DNA of 38,784 bases from Brevibacterium sp. (GTDB taxonomy: Bacteria; Actinomycetota; Actinomycetes; Actinomycetales; Brevibacteriaceae): NCBI RefSeq assembly GCF_022712115.1, contig NZ_JALAHB010000052.1, positions 1-38,784 of the forward strand, given 5' to 3'. The notes under the pieces are model-generated. The model was given only the letters and a program-made list of their open reading frames with translations, searched no databases and was not told the origin of the DNA. Positions 1-7,000 of the stretch are shown here, piece after piece; within the stretch, counting starts at the first letter, position 1, and each line of letters begins with the position of its first letter. Both the position numbers and the translations under genes were made by a program.

Positions 1-1
1 G

Positions 2-94
2 GCGAACACGCTGTGCTCCATGGTGCTGGGCTTCCTCGTGGGCTCGCTCGTCCTGGGGGTCCTCACACTCCTCCCCCTGCCCACGAAGCACTGA
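2..94 (+). CDS. C-terminal end of an integral membrane protein (partial)
   Basis: The window opens inside a reading frame that ends at the TGA at 92-94. The 30 visible residues are almost wholly hydrophobic (a V-L-G-F-L-V-G-S-L-V-L-G-V-L-T-L-L stretch) and end in a short basic tail, PTKH, so this is a last transmembrane helix with a short cytoplasmic or external tail. The glycine-rich helix followed by a basic end is reminiscent of the C-terminus of DUF808/YedI-type membrane proteins, but 30 residues do not settle a family. The gene starts upstream of the window. Reality as a coding end is supported by the strong hairpin that begins 38 bases after the stop. Confidence 0.5.
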   Translation, partial: ANTLCSMVLGFLVGSLVLGVLTLLPLPTKH

Positions 95-131
95 CCCGAC
101 TCGAGACTGCCGTCACCGCCTCCGGTCGCGC

Positions 132-177
132 GATCGCTTCCCTGGCCAGCCCCGCAGCGCCGGCCGGGGAAGCGATC
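132..177. terminator. Strong hairpin, probable terminator of the upstream membrane protein gene
   Basis: Two 16-nt arms (132-147 and 162-177) are complementary at every position except one T/G, which can pair as G.U in RNA. The loop is 14 nt. No T-run follows, as is common for high-GC actinobacterial terminators. It sits between the stop at 94 and the promoter at 203-231, so termination is the natural reading. Confidence 0.6.
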
Positions 178-202
178 ACTCCACATCCGTGACACACGCC
201 AC

Positions 203-231
203 AGACAAACATATGCATATGTGTTTATATT
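203..231 (+). promoter_or_regulatory. Promoter with palindromic operator in its spacer (CDF exporter)
   Basis: The perfect 14-bp palindrome ACATATGCATATGT lies at 209-222 in an AT-rich island within otherwise GC-rich DNA. It fills most of the 17-nt spacer between a weak -35 (AGACAA, 203-208) and a good -10 (TATATT, 226-231). A repressor site here would block or distort the promoter. AT-rich palindromes with ATATG arms are typical of metal-sensing ArsR/SmtB-type repressors, and spacer-centred sites are typical of MerR types. No regulator gene is adjacent, so the sensor is encoded elsewhere. Confidence 0.65.
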
Positions 232-261
232 AGAGGTGCGCAGACAGATCGGAGACGCACC

Positions 262-1197
262 ATGAGTCACCCGCACGACCACGCCCCCGGCACCCCGCAC
301 TCCCACGGCGCGGGCGCCAGCAGGAGGCGCCTCGCGATCGCCTTCGCGATCACCGCGGCCATCATGCTCGCTCAGCTCGTGGGCTCCGTGATCACCGGTT
401 CCCTCGCACTGCTGGTCGACACCGCGCACATGCTCACGGATGCCGGCGGCCTGCTCCTCGCACTCATCGCCGCCTCCCTCATGCTGCGCCCCACCACCGC
501 CAGGCACACCTGGGGCATGAAGAGGGCCGAGGTCCTGGCCGCCTCCGCGCAGTCCCTCCTGCTCATGGCAGTGGGCGTGTACGCGCTCGTCGAGGGGATC
601 TCCCGCCTCCTCGCCCCGCCCGAGGTCCCGGCCCAGGGCCTGCTGGTGTTCGGCCTGATCGGGCTGGCGGGCAACATCGCCTCGCTCTGCGTGCTCGCCG
701 GCGGTCGGAACGCGAACCTCAACCTCAGAGCGGCCTTCCTCGAAGTCCTCAACGACGCCCTGGGCTCCGTCGCGGTCATCGTGAGCGCCGTCGTCATCGC
801 CACGACCGGCTGGACGCCGGTGGACACCCTCGCCGGCCTCCTCATCGCCGGGCTGATCGTGCCCCGCGCGGTGGTCATCCTGCTCAGCTCCGTGCGCATC
901 CTCATGGAGGCGGTGCCGCGCGGGATCGACCTCGAGGACCTCCGCTCACACCTGCTGGAGAACGCCCACGTCGACGAGGTCCACGATCTGCACGTGTCGA
1001 CCATCGGCACCGGCCTGCCCGTGCTCACCGCGCACGTGGAGGTGCACCCCGCCTGCCTCACCTCCGGGCACACGAGGGTCGTCCTCGACGAGCTGCGCGC
1101 GTGCGTGAGAGAGCACTTCGCCGAGCGGATCGAGCACTGCACCTTCCAGCTCGAACCCTCCGACTGCTCTACCGAGGAGCCCCTGCCGCACTCGTGA
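262..1197 (+). CDS. CDF-family zinc/cadmium-type cation efflux protein
   Basis: This 311-aa protein is a cation diffusion facilitator that would export divalent metal (probably Zn2+, Cd2+ or Co2+) across the cytoplasmic membrane in exchange for protons. It has a His-rich N-terminus (H3, H5, H7, H13, H15), six hydrophobic segments between about residues 24 and 205, and a cytoplasmic C-terminal domain from about 215 that contains metal-binding-type histidines. The TM2 metal site HMLTD is at 56-60. The matching TM5 site, normally HxxxD in zinc carriers, reads EVLND (161-165), so the histidine is replaced by glutamate while D165 remains. Length is normal for the CzcD/ZitB type. The ATG is preceded by GGAG and lies 30 bases past the -10. 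The AT-rich palindrome upstream suggests metal-responsive control. Metal specificity is not certain. Confidence 0.9.
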   Translation: MSHPHDHAPGTPHSHGAGASRRRLAIAFAITAAIMLAQLVGSVITGSLALLVDTAHMLTDAGGLLLALIAASLMLRPTTARHTWGMKRAEVLAASAQSLLLMAVGVYALVEGISRLLAPPEVPAQGLLVFGLIGLAGNIASLCVLAGGRNANLNLRAAFLEVLNDALGSVAVIVSAVVIATTGWTPVDTLAGLLIAGLIVPRAVVILLSSVRILMEAVPRGIDLEDLRSHLLENAHVDEVHDLHVSTIGTGLPVLTAHVEVHPACLTSGHTRVVLDELRACVREHFAERIEHCTFQLEPSDCSTEEPLPHS

Positions 1198-1230
1198 GCC
1201 TCGGCAGCGGCGCACTCCCTCCACGCGCAG

Positions 1231-1254
1231 CCTGCGCGCCCGCATGCCCGCAGG
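1231..1254. terminator. Weak hairpin after the CDF gene
   Basis: CCTGCG (1231-1236) can pair with CGCAGG (1249-1254) across a 12-nt loop, 34 bases after the exporter stop codon. It could terminate that transcript. The stem is only 6 bp and no T-run follows, so support is modest. Confidence 0.3.
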
Positions 1255-1395
1255 TCCGCGTCTCCGCGTCTCCGCACCACGCGCAGAACGGGTCTCCGCA
1301 CCCCTCACAGAAACAGCCTTCCCTGCCGGAATAGGGTGACGGCGGCCCGGTGTTGTCCCACCAGCACATCGCACCCCATCCGCGAAGGAGTCGAC

Positions 1396-1929
1396 ATGAG
1401 CATCACCGACAGGAAGATCGCGTTCCTCCTCACCCGAGGGGTGGAGCAGGTCGAACTCACCAGTCCCCGCGCCGCACTCGACGAGGCAGGCGCCACCACC
1501 ACGCTGGTCTCACCCGCAGAGGGGTCGTTGCAGGCCATACAGGGCGACTGGGAGCACGCGGACACCTTCACGGTCGACGCGCCGGTGGCCGGCGCCTCGG
1601 CAGCGGACTACGACGCGCTCGTCCTGCCCGGCGGCACGCTCAACGCGGACGCCCTCCGCACGGATCCGGACGCGGTCCGGCTGGTGAGGGAGTTCTTCGA
1701 CCAGGACAAGACCGTCGCCGCCATCTGCCACGCGCCGTGGATCCTCGCCGAGGCCGGGCTCGCCTCAGGACGCCGGCTCACCTCGGTGGGCAGCATCAAG
1801 GTGGACATGCTCAACGCCGGAGCCCGCTGGGAGGACAGCGAGGTCGTGGTGGACGGCAACCTCATCACCTCCCGCAACCCCGGCGACCTCGAGGCCTTCA
1901 ACCGTGAGATCCTCCGCGCCCTGAGCTGA
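1396..1929 (+). CDS. DJ-1/PfpI family protein (type 1 glutamine amidotransferase-like)
   Basis: A 177-aa single-domain protein of the DJ-1/PfpI superfamily, whose members include general stress proteins such as YhbO and GSP18. They have been assigned protein deglycase, glyoxalase or chaperone roles, and which applies here cannot be read from sequence. The nucleophile-elbow motif AAICHAPW places the reactive cysteine at C111 followed by H112. The conserved glutamate of the family is E17 in the RGVEQVEL segment. The reading frame stays open upstream to 1336, but the ATG at 1396 has GAAGGAG at 1384-1390 with ideal spacing and gives the usual family N-terminus, so I start there. A TAGGGT -10-like hexamer is at 1332-1337. 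The gene stands alone and is not overlapped by its neighbours. Confidence 0.9.
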   Translation: MSITDRKIAFLLTRGVEQVELTSPRAALDEAGATTTLVSPAEGSLQAIQGDWEHADTFTVDAPVAGASAADYDALVLPGGTLNADALRTDPDAVRLVREFFDQDKTVAAICHAPWILAEAGLASGRRLTSVGSIKVDMLNAGARWEDSEVVVDGNLITSRNPGDLEAFNREILRALS

Positions 1930-2058
1930 ACGGCTGACCTGAGGAGCCCGCCTCCGGACCCGGCGCAGATGGCGGGCCCTCATCCCCGCCGCCCGTTGCG
2001 AGCACCACTGCCGCCGCCCGCTGCAGATGCCCGCTGCAGGCGCGTGTCCGCCGCCCGC

Positions 2059-2756
2059 TCAGTCCAGCCGTTCGAGGTCGTCCAGGCGCATCGTCACGGC
2101 CGAGTACGAACCTTCGAAGCTCACGTCCACGAGACTGCCGAACTCACCGTGGGTCTCGACATCGCCGGTTCCGCCGTAGATCCGCACGGAGCTGATGCCC
2201 AGGCCCGCGCCCGGCTCGTACTCCCGAGCCTGTGCCACCACGTCTTCCAGACTGAAGTGCTCCAGGCTCTCCAGGTCGAGATGGGCTCCGGAGCTTCGGC
2301 GATGGCCCGCAGCCTCTGACACACGGGGTGCGCTGTCGGCCTCGAACCACAGCTCCCGGACGCTTCCGCCCGCCTCACGCCCCGTGACGATGGAGCTTTC
2401 GGCATCGAGCCGGATCTCCTCGGCAGGGTCCACTTCCGTGTCCCGCAGCGCCCGGAGAAGGCTGGGCACGGTGTCCTCGGTCATCGGTTCGACCCCGTCG
2501 AGAGCGAGGTCGATGCCCGCTTCCTGCGCTGCGGCATAGACGGGCCCCAGTAGCCTTCGCCGTCCGCCGCCTCTCCGACCTGCGCCTCCCGCAGCGCACG
2601 CTCCTCCGCGGTCCGCTCCTCTGCCGCGGCGACGGCTGTGGACGCCCGCCACTCCGCCACCGCCTTCAGACCTGCGAAGGTCGCGGACATCGTCACCAGA
2701 GCCGCGACCCACGGGGCGAGACCCAGGAGCAGACGGTGGAGCAGACCTCGGCTCAT
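2059..2756 (-). pseudogene. Frameshifted membrane-anchored protein, paralogue of the gene at 3696-4553
   Basis: The reading frame is broken. From the ATG at 2756 it encodes a hydrophobic anchor (MSRGLLHRLLLGLAPWVAAL) and a charged stretch up to DGEGYWGP. From there the similarity continues in another frame (VYAAAQEAGIDLALDGVEPM onward) to the stop at 2059. The switch falls at the four-base C run 2545-2548 (GGGG on the coding strand). One extra G restores a continuous 232-aa frame. The C-terminal half matches the extracellular part of the 3696-4553 product (AAQEAGI/AAQEAGL; VVAQAREYEPGAG/VVSRAREYDPSAG; VTMRLDDLERLD/VTMRLSDLERVE). Unlike that paralogue it lacks the N-terminal DUF1707-like domain. 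Its ATG overlaps the stop of the upstream gene (ATGA), so the pair was translationally coupled. A real inactivating mutation, a sequencing error and programmed slippage are all possible. Function unknown. Confidence 0.7.
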
Positions 2757-3649
2757 GGTGCAAACACTTCCGGGAGTGTCTGCCCGTCCGCGGTCCAGGA
2801 GACCCATCCGCCGCCCCTGCCGGATTCCGGTCCGTGCATGGCCACCATGACACGGGGAGAATCCGGGTCAGTTCCCAGGACCGCATCACTGCGGAACGAG
2901 GCTGAGACCTTCACATAGGCCGCTTCCGGCACCTGCCCGGTCTCCTCCGCGAAGACCACCGGCGCCACCTCGAGCATGCGGGCGATGAGGTCCGCGTCCA
3001 GCGCGATGACGTCGAACTGCAGACGCTCCCCGTCCTCGGGCCGGTACGTCCCTCCGGGCCAGGTCGCGCTGCTGCCGTCTGGGCGGATGGAGACGTTGTC
3101 GAAGCGGTTCCCGCCCACCGGGATCTCGCCGGCGACGTGCGCCGCCCTGATCACGATCTCCGAGGCCGCCTCCCCCTGCTCCTCGAACGCCGCCAGCCCG
3201 GTGCGGATCGTCTCCGCGTCCAGCTCCGCGTCCGGGTAGTTCGCGGCGAGTGTGCCCAGGAGCCCGGCCTCGTCCAGCTCGGCACGTTCCACGGCCCGCG
3301 TCGCGTAGTCCTCGGCGAGGTATCCGTTCGCCGCGGCGAGAAACACGCCCGGCACTGCGCCCGCCACCGCCGCGATGCCGCAGGCGACCTTCCAGCGCGG
3401 CGGCCCCGATGCCTGCGCGCTCCGCTCCGCACCCGCCGCCGGCCGCACCGGCACCGGGACCTCGCCGCACGGCAGATCCGCGATCAGCCGCTCGAGGTCC
3501 TGCAGCGTCGCCGCCTCCGCCGCCAGACTCAGCCGCCTGTCGAACTCAGCACGGTCCAGACGGCCGACCGCGAAGCCCTCGGCGAGCACCGTCCGGTACT
3601 CCTCGCGCTGGACGGTCGAAGGGCGGTCGGCGGCACGTGGGGAGAGCAC
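2753..3649 (-). CDS. DUF1707-domain membrane protein, second tandem copy
   Basis: About 298 aa. Residues about 8-63 form a DUF1707 domain (DRPSTVQREEYRTVLAEGFA, then GRLDRAEFDRRL and DLERLIADLP), a short N-terminal module found in many actinobacterial membrane or regulatory proteins and of unknown biochemical role. One transmembrane helix follows at about 90-110, then an extracellular region of about 190 residues. That region shares the landmarks VGGNR(F/Y)D, PGGTY, a FDV-x-LD segment and EETG with the product of 4550-5422, so the two are paralogues. The start is the GTG at 3649. It lies 6 nt after CAGAAT, exactly as in the paralogue; the GTG at 3655 is the alternative. The stop overlaps the ATG of the next gene. 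Function unknown; cell-envelope sensing is a guess. Confidence 0.75.
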   Translation of the reverse strand: MLSPRAADRPSTVQREEYRTVLAEGFAVGRLDRAEFDRRLSLAAEAATLQDLERLIADLPCGEVPVPVRPAAGAERSAQASGPPRWKVACGIAAVAGAVPGVFLAAANGYLAEDYATRAVERAELDEAGLLGTLAANYPDAELDAETIRTGLAAFEEQGEAASEIVIRAAHVAGEIPVGGNRFDNVSIRPDGSSATWPGGTYRPEDGERLQFDVIALDADLIARMLEVAPVVFAEETGQVPEAAYVKVSASFRSDAVLGTDPDSPRVMVAMHGPESGRGGGWVSWTADGQTLPEVFAP

Positions 3650-3655
3650 CGGCAC

Positions 3656-3661
3656 ATTCTG
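3656..3661 (-). promoter_or_regulatory. Probable -10 box of a leaderless promoter
   Basis: On the minus strand GCAGAAT ends 6 nt before the GTG at 3649. The identical heptamer stands 6 nt before the ATG of the paralogue at 5422, although the intervening bases differ. Conservation of box and spacing after duplication, and the absence of a Shine-Dalgarno sequence, support a leaderless transcript. Confidence 0.45.
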
Positions 3662-3695
3662 CCCCAGGCGGGCCGCACCCGCTCCACGGAACCAC

Positions 3696-4553
3696 TCACT
3701 CCACCCGTTCGAGGTCGCTCAGGCGCATCGTCACGCCGAAGGGCTCATCGGACTCCTCGAAGTCCACGTCCACGAGAGTGCCGTCCTCGCCGCTGTCGGC
3801 AGGGCCGCCGGTGCCCCTGTAGACCATGACGGAGCGGACGGCCTCACCCGCACTCGGATCGTATTCGCGCGCACGGCTGACGACCTCGTCGAGGTCGAAG
3901 TCCACTGCGTCGAGGTCCAGGAAGACCCCCCGCCACTCCGAGCCCTCGCTGAGGGTGGGCAGACGGTCGGGCTGCACGGACAGGGAGAAGTACTCGCCCT
4001 CCCCGTCACGACCGTCGACGTAGGTGAACCCGTCGTTGAGGGTGACCCTGTCGATGTCGACGAGACCCGCCTCCTGTGCCGCCTCGATCGCGGCGGGCAC
4101 ACTGCCGTCCTCCATCGCGGGAACGGTGTCCAGATGGAGATCGAGCTCGAGCGGATCGGCCTCTGCCCCGCCGGCGTCCTCGCCGGTGCCGTCACCGCCG
4201 CCCTGGGTGCCGGCCTCGGCCACGGCCTCGGGCACGTCGTCCCCACCGGCGACCGCCCTCACGAGGCCGAACGCGGCACCGCCGGACAGCAGCACGACCG
4301 CGAGCGCACCCGCGAGCGCCGCCGCCCCGCCGCCGCGCCGGCGCTCCCGCGGATCAGCCGAGTCGAACGGCACATCCGCCACGAGCGCCTCGAGCTCCGC
4401 GAAGCTCACGGCCTGCTCCGCAGCGGCCAGCCGCTCCTCGTAGAGGGCGTCCGTGAGCCGGCCCTCCGCCATGGCGGCCGCCAGCGCATCCGTGTAGCGC
4501 GCCTTCTCGCTGCGGGAGGGCCGGAGACCGCTCCGCGCGCCGCCCGCCCTCAC
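3696..4553 (-). CDS. DUF1707-like membrane protein, downstream partner of first cassette
   Basis: 285 aa. The N-terminal 60 residues resemble a DUF1707 module (SEKARYTDALAAAMAEGRL, YEERLAAAEQAVSF, ELEALVADVP). A basic RERRR stop and one transmembrane helix at about 76-100 follow, then an acidic Gly/Asp/Glu-rich linker. The C-terminal extracellular domain, from about residue 130 to the end, carries AIEAAQEAGLVDIDRVTL and ends VTMRLSDLERVE. That domain is shared with the frameshifted gene at 2059-2756. Translation starts at a GTG that overlaps the TGA of the upstream gene (GTGA), so it is coupled to it. The role is unknown; the conserved pairing suggests that the two products act together at the outer face of the membrane. 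Confidence 0.75.
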   Translation of the reverse strand: MRAGGARSGLRPSRSEKARYTDALAAAMAEGRLTDALYEERLAAAEQAVSFAELEALVADVPFDSADPRERRRGGGAAALAGALAVVLLSGGAAFGLVRAVAGGDDVPEAVAEAGTQGGGDGTGEDAGGAEADPLELDLHLDTVPAMEDGSVPAAIEAAQEAGLVDIDRVTLNDGFTYVDGRDGEGEYFSLSVQPDRLPTLSEGSEWRGVFLDLDAVDFDLDEVVSRAREYDPSAGEAVRSVMVYRGTGGPADSGEDGTLVDVDFEESDEPFGVTMRLSDLERVE

Positions 4554-5422
4554 TCGCCCACCTTCACGAGCGCGCCGCCGTCCGCGGACCAGACCACCGA
4601 ACCGCCGCCCTCGCCGTAGTCGTTGGCGGCCATGCGCACCTCGATGAGGGGACGCGACATGTCCACTCCCACGTACCGGGAGCCGGACGAATCGACCCGC
4701 GCCCAGACGGACTCCGGCGCCACGCCCGCCATGCCCGTCGTCTCCTCGTACACCTCCGGCGCGGACTCGACCATGCGTGCGACCAGTTCCGGGTCGAGCT
4801 GATGGACGTCGAACACGAGCGCGTCGCGCGTGCCCGGTTCGTAGGTGCCGCCGGGGCTGGACTCCGGCTCGCGCCCGTCGTAGAGGAGGAGGTCGTCGTA
4901 CCGGTTGCCGCCGACAGCCACCTGGGCGGAGGCGTATCCCGGATACAGGGAGACGTCGGAGACCTCCGTGCTCTCCTCGCTCAGCGCCTCGAGGCCGCGG
5001 AGCACGGCCGCCCTGTCGAGGACGGGGTCCTCTTCCGACTCACCGGCGGACTCGGGGATCTCACCGGCGTCGTCGCCGGACGATGAGGGGAGGAGCGTCC
5101 CGCCGTTGCCGGCGAGCACACCGCCCACGATCCCCACGGCCGCAGCTGCGGTGAACACACGCCCCCAGCGCACTCTCCGAGGTCCGCGGCCGGCCTCGCC
5201 CGGAGCGACCCGCGCACCCTGCGGCACGGGCAGACCGCCGCGAGGCAGGCCGGAGATCTGCGCCTCCAGCCCCTTGAGCGTCTCGCACCTGCCCATGCGG
5301 GTGAGCCGGGCCTCGAACTCCTCATCGTCGAGCCGCCCCTCGGCGTATCCGCGGGAGAGCACGTCGCGGTAGGCGTCGCGCTGCGTGAAGGAGGGTCTGT
5401 CGGTGACACGGGGCTGGGCCAT
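4550..5422 (-). CDS. DUF1707-domain membrane protein, first tandem copy
   Basis: 290 aa. The DUF1707 domain covers about residues 8-62 (DRPSFTQRDAYRDVLSRGYA, EGRLDDEEFEARLTRM, LKGLEAQISGLP). A basic segment (RGPRRVRWGR), one transmembrane helix at about 88-105 and an acidic linker (ESAGESEEDP) follow, then an extracellular domain with VGGNRYDD, PGGTYEPG, FDVHQLDPELVARM and VYEETTGMAG. This domain is homologous to that of the 2753-3649 product. The ATG at 5422 lies 6 nt after CAGAAT (5429-5434) without a ribosome binding site, which suggests leaderless translation; the longer frame to 5494 is less likely. The gene is divergent from padR, with 118 bp between the two start codons. No biochemical function can be assigned. 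Confidence 0.8.
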   Translation of the reverse strand: MAQPRVTDRPSFTQRDAYRDVLSRGYAEGRLDDEEFEARLTRMGRCETLKGLEAQISGLPRGGLPVPQGARVAPGEAGRGPRRVRWGRVFTAAAAVGIVGGVLAGNGGTLLPSSSGDDAGEIPESAGESEEDPVLDRAAVLRGLEALSEESTEVSDVSLYPGYASAQVAVGGNRYDDLLLYDGREPESSPGGTYEPGTRDALVFDVHQLDPELVARMVESAPEVYEETTGMAGVAPESVWARVDSSGSRYVGVDMSRPLIEVRMAANDYGEGGGSVVWSADGGALVKVGE

Positions 5423-5428
5423 ACCAGT

Positions 5429-5434
5429 ATTCTG
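5429..5434 (-). promoter_or_regulatory. Probable -10 box of a leaderless promoter
   Basis: CAGAAT (minus strand) is followed by 6 nt and then the ATG at 5422. The same GCAGAAT heptamer precedes the paralogue at 3649. No Shine-Dalgarno sequence is present between box and start. Confidence 0.45.
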
Positions 5435-5504
5435 CACCGCTCGGAGAATGCACCGCACCGAGGCCGGCCCGGGGCATCCGCCGGAGCCGCGCATACAGCG
5501 CCCA

Positions 5505-5540
5505 TTGCATTACTGTGTCTCACACAGTATCGTGTGAGAT
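5505..5540 (+). promoter_or_regulatory. padR promoter with two overlapping inverted repeats
   Basis: A -35 TTGCAT (5505-5510) and a -10 TATCGT (5528-5533) are spaced by 17 nt. TACTGTGT-CTC-ACACAGTA (5511-5529) is a perfect inverted repeat with 8-bp arms that fills the spacer. A second perfect repeat, TCTCACAC-AGTATC-GTGTGAGA (5518-5539), overlaps it and runs up to the start codon at 5541. The -10 ends 7 nt before the ATG and no Shine-Dalgarno sequence exists, so the mRNA is probably leaderless. Binding to either repeat would exclude RNA polymerase, which fits PadR autorepression. Confidence 0.75.
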
Positions 5541-5888
5541 ATGAGCACCTCCGAGCCCGAGGCCCTCGCCACGCACCTGCAGGAGATCCGCAGGGGCACC
5601 GTCGTCCTCGCGAGCCTCGTCGCATGCAGGCGCCCGCAGTACGGCTACTCACTGCTGAGCAGCCTGGAGGAGTCCGGCCTCCACGTGGAGGCCAACACCC
5701 TCTACCCGCTTCTCCGCCGCCTGGAGAAGCAGGGCCTGCTCGCGGCCGAATGGAACACGGAGGAAGCCCGGCCGCGGAAGTACTACACCCTCACGGAGGA
5801 CGGCGCACAGGTCGCGCAGACCCTCCGCGACGACTGGCTCGCCCTCACCGCGAGCCTCACCGCCCTCTGGAAGGACGCGCAGTCATGA
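5541..5888 (+). CDS. PadR-family transcriptional regulator
   Basis: 115 aa. This is a small PadR repressor: an N-terminal winged helix-turn-helix followed by a short dimerisation helix. Diagnostic segments are RRGTVVLASLVACRRPQYGY, the recognition-helix region ANTLYPLLRRLEKQGLLAAEW, and the wing RPRKYYTLTEDG, all highly typical of the family. The last helix (about 90-112) would form the dimer interface. The start at 5541 coincides with the predicted transcription start. The stop overlaps the ATG of the next gene (ATGA), so the regulator and the HAAS membrane protein are co-expressed; that pairing is widespread. The operator repeats directly upstream suggest autorepression. The ligand is not predictable. 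Confidence 0.92.
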   Translation: MSTSEPEALATHLQEIRRGTVVLASLVACRRPQYGYSLLSSLEESGLHVEANTLYPLLRRLEKQGLLAAEWNTEEARPRKYYTLTEDGAQVAQTLRDDWLALTASLTALWKDAQS

Positions 5889-6847
5889 GTACGCTCACCA
5901 CCGCTTACACGGATGCCGTCGCGGCACGGGTGCCGGAGGCCGGCAGGGAGGAGATCGCCCGCGAGGTCGCGGCGATGATCGAGGAGATGGTCGAGGCCCG
6001 CCTGGAGCAGGCGGGGCCGGACCACGACGAGCCGGAGCATGCGGCCGTCGAGCGCGAGGTCCTCGAGGAGCTGGGAGATCCCGCGCGGCTCGCACGCGAG
6101 TACGCACGGACGCCGCAGCATCTCATCGGCCCGGACTGGTACCCCGTGTTCCTCTGGTGCGTCCGCTGGATCCTGCCGCTCGCTGGCGTGTGCGCACTGG
6201 TGGCGAACGGCGTCGTCTACGCGGCGACGGAACCAGAGCCGCACCTCGGCGGGCTCATCGGCGCGACCCTGGGAGAGGCCATCGGGGCAGTGCTGACCGC
6301 GTTCGCCGCCGTCACCCTCCTGCTGGCGGTCGTCGAGCGGACCACCGCGCCCGAGGCCGCCCCGGGCAACCGCAGGAAGTGGACCGTCGAGATGCTGCAG
6401 GGCAGGGCGCCGTCGGGTTCCACCGTGCGCGCGGATGCGACCGTGAGCCTGGTCCTCCTGGCGCTCCTCGCCGCACTGCCGTTCGTCCCCACGACGTTCC
6501 TCTACGTGGGGCACCTCAACAACGGCGAGACCTTCGTCAATCCAGAACTGGGGGCGGGGTGGCTGGCCGGCTACTGGGCGCTGCTGGCACTGCTCGCGGT
6601 CACGGAGGCATGGAAGGCCGTGCAGGCTCGGCTCACACCGGCGAATGCGTTCACCGGCATCGCGGTCGATGCGGTGCTCACGGCATTCCTCACGGTCGCG
6701 CTGCTCACCCAGCCGGTCCTGCACCCTGCCCTGGACGGCGACGGCCTCTTCGACACGCAGCTGCTCACGCTCGCAGGCGTGTGGGTCATCTTCGCCTGGG
6801 ACCTCATCGCGACCCTCCGGGCGCTGCGCTCCCAGCGCCGCTGCTGA
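5885..6847 (+). CDS. HAAS-domain multi-pass membrane protein
   Basis: 320 aa. The N-terminal about 80 residues are a charged helical HAAS (DUF1700-like) signalling domain (IAREVAAMIEEMVEARLEQA, then EREVLEELGDPARLAREYAR). In many Gram-positive bacteria this domain is encoded next to PadR regulators. About six hydrophobic helices follow (near 88-113, 122-150, 184-207, 224-243, 257-277 and 292-310). The short tail is basic. Its ATG overlaps the padR stop. The likely role, inferred from context, is a membrane partner of PadR that senses an envelope signal or whose abundance PadR controls. The substrate, if it transports anything, is unknown. The gene ends just before two hairpins and converges on the MFS gene. 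Confidence 0.8.
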   Translation: MSTLTTAYTDAVAARVPEAGREEIAREVAAMIEEMVEARLEQAGPDHDEPEHAAVEREVLEELGDPARLAREYARTPQHLIGPDWYPVFLWCVRWILPLAGVCALVANGVVYAATEPEPHLGGLIGATLGEAIGAVLTAFAAVTLLLAVVERTTAPEAAPGNRRKWTVEMLQGRAPSGSTVRADATVSLVLLALLAALPFVPTTFLYVGHLNNGETFVNPELGAGWLAGYWALLALLAVTEAWKAVQARLTPANAFTGIAVDAVLTAFLTVALLTQPVLHPALDGDGLFDTQLLTLAGVWVIFAWDLIATLRALRSQRRC

Positions 6848-6874
6848 CGACGACACGGCGACGACCGCGAACGC

Positions 6875-6908
6875 GTCCGGACACCCGCGTATGCATGGGT
6901 GTCCGGAC
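6875..6908. terminator. 12-bp perfect hairpin, family copy 1
   Basis: The arms GTCCGGACACCC (6875-6886) and GGGTGTCCGGAC (6897-6908) are perfectly complementary. The 10-nt loop is GCGTATGCAT. It lies 27 bases after the HAAS gene stop, in a convergent intergenic region, so termination fits. Loop and inner stem match other hairpins in this window. Confidence 0.7.
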
Positions 6909-6949
6909 GAGTTCCCGGGCCCTCGGGTTTCCTGTGCCCCGGAATGCGC

Positions 6950-6979
6950 GCAGCCGCCCATGCCTATGTGGGCGGCTGC
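6950..6979. terminator. 11-bp perfect hairpin, family copy 2 (inverted)
   Basis: GCAGCCGCCCA (6950-6960) pairs perfectly with TGGGCGGCTGC (6969-6979). On the minus strand the inner part reads CCGCCC, loop ACATAGGCAT, GGGCGG, which matches the other family members. It lies 21 bases past the stop of the minus-strand MFS gene (7001), so it probably terminates that transcript. With the hairpin at 6875 it forms a back-to-back pair. Confidence 0.7.
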
Positions 6980-7000
6980 GTCCGGTCACAGGCGCGGGCC

